DNA of 16,920 nt, taken from the NCBI GenBank assembly GCA_027451915.1, contig DAIDHU010000138.1, positions 1 to 16,920 of the forward strand, in the 5' to 3' direction. A program made the position numbers and the translations under genes. Within the stretch, counting starts at the first letter, position 1. Every line of letters begins with the position of its first letter. The notes under the pieces were generated by a model. The model made no database searches and was not told the DNA's origin. It worked only from the letters and a program-made list of their open reading frames with translations. The DNA is from Thiomonas sp. (GTDB lineage: Bacteria > Pseudomonadota > Gammaproteobacteria > Burkholderiales > Burkholderiaceae_C). This document shows, piece by piece, positions 1-6,320 of this stretch.

Positions 1-896
1 AGGAAGTCCAGCGGGGCGGCGATGGTCTGCATGTCGCCGGGCTCGACCCTCGGCGCGTCGGCCCCGAGGGCCTCCACCACGTCCTGCGGGTAGCTGCCGC
101 GCAGCAGCGGGTCCATGTACCAGCGCACCAGGCGCCCGTCCTCGAGGCGCGCACGCGCCCGGTCGGCCTCCGAGTCGCTGGCAGGCTCGATGGGCGACAG
201 GTTGAGCACGATGCCCAGATCGCTGTGCACCCCGTCGGCGCGCAAGGCCTGCAGCGCCAGGCCGTGGCTGAGCAGAAGATGGTGGGCCACCTGGATCGCG
301 ACCCCGCGATCCCGGATGCCGGGCGCGAAAATGCCGGTCTCGTGGCCCAGCACCGACTGTACGAAGGGTTCGTTGTGCGTGGTGATCGAGCGCAGGCGCG
401 ATCCCAGGCGCCGCGCGACTTCGCGGGCGTAGTCCACGAAGCGGTGGACGGTGTCGCGCTGCGCCCAGCCGCCGCGTTCCTGCAGGGCCTGCGGAAGGTC
501 CCAGTGGTCGAGGGTCAGGTGCGGGGCGATGCCGCGGCGCAGCAGGCCGTCGACCAGGCGCTCGTAGAAATCCAGTCCCCGGGGATTGAAGGCGCCGTGA
601 CCGAGGGGCTGCACGCGGGGCCAGGCGACGGAGAAGCGGTAGGCGTTGACCCCGAGGCTGGCCACCAGGTTGAGGTCCTCCTGCCAGCGGTGGTAATGGT
701 CGCAGGCCACGTCGCCATCGCTGCCGTCGGCGATCGCTCCGGGCTGGCGGCAGAACCGATCCCAGATCGACTCGCCCCGGCCGTCCTCCCGGGTGGCTCC
801 CTCGATCTGGAACGCGCTCGTGGCCACGCCCCAGGTGAAGTCCCGCGGGAACATGCGCGCGATGGCTCGAGGATCGATGGTGGGGTCTTGTTGCAT
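1..896 (-). CDS. GH1 beta-glucosidase (6-phospho-less type likely), 3' end outside window
   Basis: About 298 residues are visible from ATG at 896; the C-terminal third, which carries the catalytic nucleophile (I/VTENG motif), lies beyond the window start. It should hydrolyse terminal beta-linked sugars such as cellobiose in the cytoplasm. Visible GH1 features are the N-terminal signature FTWGVATSAFQIEGA (residues 20-34), with the sugar-binding Gln30, the HWDLPQAL motif (131-138) with His131, and THNEP (173-177), where Glu176 is the expected acid/base. The usual Tyr before HWDLP is Asp130 here. No signal peptide is seen. The gene starts 88 bp after the second permease gene and no clear Shine-Dalgarno sequence precedes the ATG; Met15 is an alternative start. 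Coupling with an ABC sugar importer rather than a PTS argues for an unphosphorylated disaccharide or oligosaccharide substrate. Family assignment is firm; the exact sugar is inference. Confidence 0.93.
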   Translation of the reverse strand, partial: MQQDPTIDPRAIARMFPRDFTWGVATSAFQIEGATREDGRGESIWDRFCRQPGAIADGSDGDVACDHYHRWQEDLNLVASLGVNAYRFSVAWPRVQPLGHGAFNPRGLDFYERLVDGLLRRGIAPHLTLDHWDLPQALQERGGWAQRDTVHRFVDYAREVARRLGSRLRSITTHNEPFVQSVLGHETGIFAPGIRDRGVAIQVAHHLLLSHGLALQALRADGVHSDLGIVLNLSPIEPASDSEADRARARLEDGRLVRWYMDPLLRGSYPQDVVEALGADAPRVEPGDMQTIAAPLDF

Positions 897-984
897 GGAT
901 GGAAAAGTGCTTGGGTGGGCGGGACGATGCCGGACCGCGAGGCGCAGCGCCAGGGGCGCAACCGGCTTCGGGCGGCTGGGAGGG

Positions 985-1833
985 CTACTTCACGGCACCG
1001 GCCGTCAACCCGTCCACCAGGCGACGCGAGTACAGGAGGTAGATCACCAGCAAGGGGAGCGTGGCGATGGCCGAGCCGATCATCAGGGCTCCCCACTGGG
1101 TATCCGTCGGACTCTGCAGGCTTCGCAAGGCCAGCGGCACCGTGTACATGGAGGGGGAGCGCAACACGATCAGGGGCATCAGGAAGCTGTTCCAGGACGC
1201 GATGAAACTGATCATCCCCAGGGTGCCGAGGGCCGGCACGATCAGCGGCAGCACGATGCGCCAATACACGGCGAATTCACCGCAGCCATCCAGGCGTGCG
1301 GCCTCGATGACCTCGCGCGGCAGCGAGGAGCCGATGTACTGGCGCATGAACACGATGCCGAAGGCACTGGCTGCTCCGGGCACGTACAGCGCGCGCGGCT
1401 TGTTGATCCAGTGCAGTGCGTCCATGACCATGAAGGTCGGGATCATGTTCAGGAACTGCGGCACGAGCATGGTGCCCAGCACGAGCACGAACAGCGCGCG
1501 GCGGAAGCGGAAGCGGAACATCGCGAATGCGTAGCCGGCCATCGAGCAAAGCAGCACGGTCAGCAGCGCCGAGGCGCAGGCCACGTACAGGCTCCAGCCG
1601 ACGTTTCGCCAGAAGGGCAATGCGGACAGCAGGATGCGAAGGTTGTCCAGCAGGTGGCCGCCCGGCCCCAGGGGCGGCGGCGAGCTGAAAATCGCGCCCC
1701 GGCTGTGCGTGGCGAACACGAACATGAAATACAGCGGGCTCACCATCACCAGCGCCCCGGCACCCACCAGGGTGCACGCCAGGATGCGCGACAAGGCCGG
1801 GCCGCGTGAACCCCATGCGGGCAGCGCGCTCAT
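985..1833 (-). CDS. Sugar ABC transporter permease, MalG type (CUT1)
   Basis: This 282-residue inner-membrane permease has about six hydrophobic segments. The cytoplasmic EAA loop that docks the ATPase lies at residues 177-200 (EAARLDG, then LPLIVPAL). The C-terminal VDGLTAGAVK ending is typical of MalG-like subunits of the carbohydrate uptake type 1 family. It should form a heterodimer with the MalF-type protein encoded just upstream. Its ATG overlaps the stop of that gene by four bases (ATGA), which indicates translational coupling. The stop is a TAG at 985-987, 88 bp before the beta-glucosidase start. Length matches the family. The substrate cannot be read from the sequence; the linked GH1 enzyme suggests a beta-glucoside. 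Confidence 0.93.
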   Translation of the reverse strand: MSALPAWGSRGPALSRILACTLVGAGALVMVSPLYFMFVFATHSRGAIFSSPPPLGPGGHLLDNLRILLSALPFWRNVGWSLYVACASALLTVLLCSMAGYAFAMFRFRFRRALFVLVLGTMLVPQFLNMIPTFMVMDALHWINKPRALYVPGAASAFGIVFMRQYIGSSLPREVIEAARLDGCGEFAVYWRIVLPLIVPALGTLGMISFIASWNSFLMPLIVLRSPSMYTVPLALRSLQSPTDTQWGALMIGSAIATLPLLVIYLLYSRRLVDGLTAGAVK

Positions 1834-2807
1834 GATTCGGACTCCCCGGAATCCTTCGAGGCGAAGGCACGGCTGGTGGACCAGGTGAGCACGGCGATGA
1901 ATCCGAACAGGATCCAGGACATCGCGCTCGCACCGCCGAAGTCATCGAAATCGAAGGCCTCGCGGTAGAAGTACAGGGCCGCGGTCATTCCCGCCTGGTC
2001 CGGCCCCCCGTGGCCGCCGGTGAGAATGAAAGGCTCGTCGAACAACTGCAGCCCGCCGATGACGCTGAGCGTGACGGCGAACCACATCATCGGCTTCAAG
2101 GCGGGAAGGGTGATATGCCAGAAGCGTTGCCATGCATTGGCGCCGTCAAGCTGCGCCGCCTCGTACAGGTCGACCCCGATGGTCTGCAAGGCCGCGAGAT
2201 ACAGCACCACGTTGAAACCCACGTAGCGCCAGAACACGACCAGTGCGATGGCAGGCTTGACGTAGCGCGGCCGCCCGAGCCAGTCGATGGCATGCGCCGG
2301 CAGCAAGGCCCCGAGCACAGGCAGGTGCGACAGGCCCAGGAGCAACTGGTTGAGCAGACCGTGGTGCAGCGCGAAAAAGGAACTGAACAGGATGGCCACG
2401 GCCACCGTGGAGGTGATGTAGGGCACGAAATAGGCGCCGGTCAGCAAGTCGCGCAGGCGCCGGCCCGCGCCCTGAAGAAAGACGGCCAGCGGGATCGCCA
2501 CGACATGCTGTGCCACCCCGGCCGCCACGGCCAGCCACAAGGTGTTGCGCATGGACTGCCAGAACCAGGGATCATGCAGCGCGAAGGCGAAGTTGCCGAG
2601 CCCGACGAAGTGCATCGAGCTCAGGCCGCTGGCCGGCTGCCAGCGATGGAAGGCCAGGTACAGCGAAAAGCCCAGCGGGAACATTCCGAAGACCAGGAAC
2701 AACACGACGAAGGGCGATAGCAGCACGTAGGGCGCCCACTTCGGCGACAGGGCCGGGAGCAGGCGCCGGCGCTTGCTTCCCCCCGGCTGGGTGGTGGCTG
2801 TTGGCAT
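1830..2807 (-). CDS. Sugar ABC transporter permease, MalF type (CUT1)
   Basis: This 325-residue permease has a charged N-terminus (SKRRR, 11-15) followed by about six membrane spans. Its EAA loop is at residues 216-240 (EAAQLDGANAWQRFWHITLP). It is the partner of the MalG-type permease in a CUT1 importer. I chose the ATG at 2807 although the frame stays open upstream to 2978. At 2807 the start overlaps the stop of the binding-protein gene by one base (TGATG), and the extra upstream residues are arginine-rich low-complexity sequence lying inside that gene. The end overlaps the next permease start by four bases. The three genes therefore form a tight translationally coupled set. Confidence 0.93.
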   Translation of the reverse strand: MPTATTQPGGSKRRRLLPALSPKWAPYVLLSPFVVLFLVFGMFPLGFSLYLAFHRWQPASGLSSMHFVGLGNFAFALHDPWFWQSMRNTLWLAVAAGVAQHVVAIPLAVFLQGAGRRLRDLLTGAYFVPYITSTVAVAILFSSFFALHHGLLNQLLLGLSHLPVLGALLPAHAIDWLGRPRYVKPAIALVVFWRYVGFNVVLYLAALQTIGVDLYEAAQLDGANAWQRFWHITLPALKPMMWFAVTLSVIGGLQLFDEPFILTGGHGGPDQAGMTAALYFYREAFDFDDFGGASAMSWILFGFIAVLTWSTSRAFASKDSGESES

Positions 2808-4084
2808 CAGATGTGCTCCACGCGCTGCTGCAGAAGTCGTTGCGCGCGCCGCAACGCGAGTTCCTGGGGCACCTTGCGCTCGAGCACGTCGAACAAGGCG
2901 TCGGCGACGACCTCGCTGGCGAAGTCGTCCTGCGGGTTCACGGCCACGGCGCGGATCTTGAGCGCCGCGGTGCGCCACAGGCGCCGCGCGCGCTGGCCGC
3001 CCAGGAAGGGAATCGGCGCGTCGAAAATCGGCGCGTCATAGGTATCGACCATCGCGGGGAAGGCATCCACGCTGGCGAAGGCGGCGAGTTGGCGCTGGCG
3101 ATCCAGGGTCAGGAGGCGCACAAAATCCCAGGCCAGCGCCCGGCGCCGCGCCGGCAGACGCCTGGGCACGGCCAGAATGCTGCCCCCGTAGGCGCTCCAC
3201 GACGCATCCGGCAGCTGCGCTGCCCGCCACAGCCCCTTGGTTTTCGGGGCCAGCCAGTTGGCCATGTGTCCGGCCAGCCAGGCGCCGGACAGGGCCACCG
3301 CGATGCGCCCGTCCCGCAGGCCGCTGGCCCACTCCGGGGTCCAGGCCTGCACTCTCGCGTCGAGCCCGAGTCGACGCGCACGAGTGGCGAGTTCGAATCC
3401 CCGCGCGAACCTCTCGTCCAGCAGCGACGGTTGCCCCTGGGCGTCGAAGTACAGCCCGTCCCCGGGCTTGAGCCCGCTGCGGATCACGATGGCCAGGATG
3501 TCGCTGGCGTCGGGCACCATCCATGCGTCGGTGCGCGCGCGAACGGCCTGCCCCGCGCGCAGGAAGTCGCTCCATGATCCCTCCAGGCTCTGCAGCGAGA
3601 CACCTGCCTTGCCCAGCATGTCGACGCGGGCGAGCAGGGTGCCGGGTCCGATGTCGCTGGGCGCGGCCATCACGCCGCCGCCGGGCACGCTGGCCTGGTC
3701 GTAGGCATAGGGGGTGAAGTGGGCGCGCTGCGCCGCGATGTCCGCCGGAGGGCCGCTCAGGTCCATGAGCCCGCCGCCGCGCGCGAATCGCCCCAGGAAG
3801 CTGACCTCCACGGCCATCACGTCGGGCAGCTCCGAATCGGTCGCGAGGGCCGTGAGCATGGCCGTGTGGTGGTCGCTGAACTGGCGACTGATGACCTGCA
3901 GGCCGATGCCTGGATGAGCGGCCGCCCAGGCCGGCGCCGCCGCCCGCGCCACCTGGTCCAGCGAGGGGTAGGCCGCCACGACCAACCGATTCTGCGAGGC
4001 GGGCGAGGAGCGCGTGCAGGCACCGAGCGCCATGGCTGTGGCGCCTGTACCCAGTCGGGTGAGGACTTTGCGTCGGCTCGGCAT
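2807..4084 (-). CDS. Sugar ABC transporter substrate-binding lipoprotein (CUT1 family 1 type)
   Basis: This 425-residue extracytoplasmic binding protein delivers the sugar to the permease pair encoded directly downstream. The N-terminus has an SRRKVL twin-arginine-like stretch (residues 3-8), a short hydrophobic segment and an LGAC lipobox with Cys23, so it is probably a lipidated and possibly Tat-exported protein. The mature part begins RLVVAAYPSLDQ and contains the ELPDVMAVE stretch (85-93) typical of maltose/sugar-binding type proteins. Length is normal for the family. The gene begins the transporter operon: 143 bp separate its start from the LacI-family gene, and a LacI-type operator lies 56 bp upstream of the ATG. 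The ribosome binding site before the ATG is weak. Ligand identity is unknown. Confidence 0.9.
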   Translation of the reverse strand: MPSRRKVLTRLGTGATAMALGACTRSSPASQNRLVVAAYPSLDQVARAAAPAWAAAHPGIGLQVISRQFSDHHTAMLTALATDSELPDVMAVEVSFLGRFARGGGLMDLSGPPADIAAQRAHFTPYAYDQASVPGGGVMAAPSDIGPGTLLARVDMLGKAGVSLQSLEGSWSDFLRAGQAVRARTDAWMVPDASDILAIVIRSGLKPGDGLYFDAQGQPSLLDERFARGFELATRARRLGLDARVQAWTPEWASGLRDGRIAVALSGAWLAGHMANWLAPKTKGLWRAAQLPDASWSAYGGSILAVPRRLPARRRALAWDFVRLLTLDRQRQLAAFASVDAFPAMVDTYDAPIFDAPIPFLGGQRARRLWRTAALKIRAVAVNPQDDFASEVVADALFDVLERKVPQELALRRAQRLLQQRVEHI

Positions 4085-4136
4085 GGCGGGACGTGCAGTT
4101 GGATCGGGAGGGCTGCGAAAAGACCGTCAGGAATCA

Positions 4137-4165
4137 ATTTGAAAGCGGTTTCATAGATTCTTCAA
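4137..4165 (-). promoter_or_regulatory. Candidate sigma70 promoter of the sugar ABC operon
   Basis: On the minus strand a TTGAAG hexamer (4165-4160) is followed after 17 bases by TCAAAT (4142-4137). The LacI-type operator sits inside the spacer and overlaps the -10 element, a layout expected for direct repression. A second -35-like TTGACG lies further upstream at 4185-4180 but has no good -10 partner. The assignment rests on hexamer matching alone. Confidence 0.35.
4140..4153. promoter_or_regulatory. LacI-family operator 1 (upstream of sugar ABC operon)
   Basis: TGAAAGCGGTTTCA is an imperfect palindrome around a central CG, the usual form of LacI/GalR-family operators. It matches operator 2 exactly and operator 3 in the GAAAGCG half. 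It lies 56 bp before the binding-protein ATG and 74 bp after the end of the LacI-family gene. The likely binder is the protein encoded at 4228-5283. Confidence 0.8.
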
Positions 4166-4227
4166 GCAGTGGGATCCGGCGTCAACCCAGGGTTTGTACG
4201 GTCGGAGCCAGAGCGGCCCCGAATCGG

Positions 4228-5283
4228 CTACGGGGCGGCGCAGCGGCTGGTCGATTCGCGCACGACCAGGCGCGGGGGCGGCATGCGCAGCTTCGCACGT
4301 CGGCCGTCGAGCAGCGCGGCCATCGCACGCGCGGCCAGTTGCCCCGTCTCCAGGCTCGGCTGGTGCACCGAGGTCAGTGGCGGAATCGAGTACTGGCCGA
4401 CCTGCAAATCGTCGAAACCGATCACGGAGACCTGTTGTGGAACGGACACATGCCGCTGATACAGGCCGAGCAAGGCGCCCAGGGCCATCTGGTCGTTGGC
4501 AGCGAACACGGCCGTGAAATCCACGCGCTGCTTCAACAGGCGCAGCACCGCCTGGGTCCCGCTGTGCTCCCGGTAATCGCCCGCGATGATCAGCTTGGGG
4601 TCGACCGGAACCCCCCGCTCGGCCAGGGCGCTGAGGTATCCCCGCTGGCGCTCCAGGGCATCCTGGTGCTCGGGGTCTCCGGTGATGAATGCGATCCTGC
4701 GGTGTCCCAGGTCCAGCAGGTAGTCGGTGGCCTCGCGCGCACCCCCGAAATTGTCGAAGCGCAGGCTGGCCAGATGAGGCGCCTCCAGGCTGCGTCCCGT
4801 GACGACCACCGGCAATTCGCGAGCCAGTGCGATCAGGGCCTCGTCGCTGAGCCGCGCGTCGAGGGCGATGATGCCATCCACGCGGCGGGCCCGCAGCACG
4901 GAGATGCTGCGCTGCTCGTCACGCTCGTTCCATTGGCCGCTGATGAACAGCGGGGTGTAGCCCGCGGCGAGCAATTCGGCCTCGATGCCCCGCAGTGCCG
5001 AGCCGTAGAAGGGGCTGTCGAGGGTCTGGGTGACCACGCCCACGCTGAGCGTGCGCCCCCCCGCGAGGCCGCGTGCGACCGGGTTGGGCACGTAGCCCAG
5101 CTTGCTGATCGCCTGCTCCACGGCCTTGACCTTGTCCGCGCTCACCACCGCGGTGCCGTTGAGAATGCGCGAGACCGTGCTTGGCGAAACCTCCGCCGCC
5201 CGCGCGACCATGTCGATGGTGACGAGGCTGGCTGGCTCTCCCGGGCTCGGGGTGGCCGAGGGCGGCTTGGCGCGACGACTCAT
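4228..5283 (-). CDS. LacI/GalR-family transcriptional repressor
   Basis: This 351-residue regulator starts with an N-terminal extension of about 20 residues, then a helix-turn-helix (residues 21-43: TIDMVARAAEVSPSTVSRILNG), a hinge region near 66-75 (NPVARGLAGG) and a periplasmic-binding-protein-like sensor domain (about 79-345). The GFDD motif (289-292) is a conserved LacI-family effector-domain element. It should bind palindromic operators with a central CG, and three such sites occur in this window. The start at 5283 has a GGGAG ribosome binding site at 5291-5295, spaced seven bases. The gene begins 18 bp after the alpha/beta hydrolase stop, so the two are probably cotranscribed. If that transcript starts at operator 2, the repressor controls its own synthesis. 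The effector is probably an imported beta-glucoside, by context only. Confidence 0.93.
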   Translation of the reverse strand: MSRRAKPPSATPSPGEPASLVTIDMVARAAEVSPSTVSRILNGTAVVSADKVKAVEQAISKLGYVPNPVARGLAGGRTLSVGVVTQTLDSPFYGSALRGIEAELLAAGYTPLFISGQWNERDEQRSISVLRARRVDGIIALDARLSDEALIALARELPVVVTGRSLEAPHLASLRFDNFGGAREATDYLLDLGHRRIAFITGDPEHQDALERQRGYLSALAERGVPVDPKLIIAGDYREHSGTQAVLRLLKQRVDFTAVFAANDQMALGALLGLYQRHVSVPQQVSVIGFDDLQVGQYSIPPLTSVHQPSLETGQLAARAMAALLDGRRAKLRMPPPRLVVRESTSRCAAP

Positions 5284-5301
5284 CGGCGGACTCCCGGTGC
5301 T

Positions 5302-6198
5302 CTACGAGGGCAGGCCCAGGCTTGCGGCGAAAGCCTCGAAGGCACCATGCCAGGCCTGGGGGTTGCGGTTGAAAATGAAGTGCCCATTGTTCTTGTCCGC
5401 CGGCAACTCGATGAAACGACCCCGCCCCCCGGCGCCGACAAAAGCATCGAACCAGCGCCGCGGTGCCTGGGCCCCCCAGTAGCGATCATTGGCACTGTAA
5501 AGCCAAAGCGTAGGGACGCGATCCCTGCGTCCGTAAGCAGCCAGGGTGCTCGCCATCTGGTCGGCGCGGCAGGGATGGTCGATATGGTGCATCAGGTCGC
5601 CGCCGTCGCCGCCGGAAAAGTTCACGGCACCGCGCAAGCCGGGCAAGCCGGCCGCGGCCGCGGCCACCGCGGCCACCCCGCCAAACGAGTCGCCCACCAC
5701 CAGGCCGCGGCGCGGGTCGACGCCCGGCAGCGCGGCCGCGTAGCGCATCACCTGGCGCAGTTCCTGCACCACCATCTCCATGCCACGGCCGTAGTCCTTG
5801 TAGAAACAGGGGCCCGTGTATTCGATATCGGGACCGCCGGTGACGCCATAACCGACCCGTGTCGGAACCAGGACCACGTAACCCAATCTGGCAAAGTAGT
5901 CCGCGTTGCCGGGGAACTCGACCAGGCCCATGCGCACCCGCGCATCGACAGAGCCCGGGCGGCCATGCAGGATCACGAGAAAGGGGCAATGCCTGGCCGC
6001 GGGCGGCTCCACGACCGTCAGGGCCATGGCGCGGTGCACGGGCCAGCCGAGCGGGCCGCGGATGGAGACCTCCAGCCTCAGCCTGCGCGTGACCGGGCGC
6101 GGCGCCGTCGCGCCGAGCGCGGGCTGCCCTGCCACGCAGTGCGCCCATAGACAAAGCGCGAGAACAACTCGCGCCCTGTCGGAAAAAAAAATGGCCAT
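5302..6198 (-). CDS. Secreted alpha/beta hydrolase (esterase/peptidase-like)
   Basis: The 298-residue product has an N-terminal hydrophobic segment (about 11-30, ending ALGA) consistent with a cleaved signal peptide, followed by an alpha/beta-hydrolase core. The likely catalytic residues are Ser171 in GDSFGG, Asp238 in YSANDRYW and His273 in NNGHFIF; HGRPGS (78-83) looks like the oxyanion-hole loop. The family includes dienelactone-hydrolase-like enzymes and esterases; the substrate cannot be told. The open frame extends upstream to 6726, but the region before ATG 6198 is low-complexity and overlaps the lipoprotein gene, so ATG 6198 is preferred. No convincing Shine-Dalgarno sequence is seen. 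Codons 3-6 contain a run of nine T. Position between a surface lipoprotein and the sugar repressor suggests removal of acyl substituents from an oligosaccharide, which is inference. Confidence 0.85.
   Translation of the reverse strand: MAIFFSDRARVVLALCLWAHCVAGQPALGATAPRPVTRRLRLEVSIRGPLGWPVHRAMALTVVEPPAARHCPFLVILHGRPGSVDARVRMGLVEFPGNADYFARLGYVVLVPTRVGYGVTGGPDIEYTGPCFYKDYGRGMEMVVQELRQVMRYAAALPGVDPRRGLVVGDSFGGVAAVAAAAAGLPGLRGAVNFSGGDGGDLMHHIDHPCRADQMASTLAAYGRRDRVPTLWLYSANDRYWGAQAPRRWFDAFVGAGGRGRFIELPADKNNGHFIFNRNPQAWHGAFEAFAASLGLPS
6183..6191. repeat. Nine-base A/T homopolymer at the start of the hydrolase gene
   Basis: Nine consecutive A on the plus strand read as nine T across codons 3-6 of the hydrolase gene (ATT TTT TTT TCC). 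Such a run stands out in this GC-rich sequence. Slippage by one base would shift the frame immediately after the start codon. Confidence 0.9.
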
Positions 6199-6257
6199 GG
6201 TCACGGGAAACCCTGCCGGCGCCCGCCGCCGGGTGGCCGCAGTGTAGCCAAGCGTCC

Positions 6258-6296
6258 TGCCGGACCCGAACCGGCACCCCAGGCCACCGCGTGGCC
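6258..6296. other. Two tandem hairpins between the large lipoprotein and hydrolase genes
   Basis: TGCCGG and CCGGCA pair around seven bases (6258-6276), and GGCCAC and GTGGCC pair around three bases (6282-6296). Both stems are perfect. No T-run follows on either strand, so they are not classical terminators. They may reduce readthrough or protect the mRNA end of the lipoprotein gene. Confidence 0.45.
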
Positions 6297-6320
6297 CGGG
6301 CGCCGATCCCGCCAGGAGCA

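Noticed and set aside
2808..2978. N-terminal extension of the MalF-type permease
   Set aside because: The extra residues lie inside the binding-protein gene and are Arg-rich; the ATG at 2807 overlaps the upstream stop as expected for coupled genes.
4093..6150. A 685-codon plus-strand open frame
   Set aside because: It runs antisense through the LacI-family and hydrolase genes, is rich in Ala, Gly, Arg, His and Gln, and shows no domain. It is an effect of GC-rich codon use.
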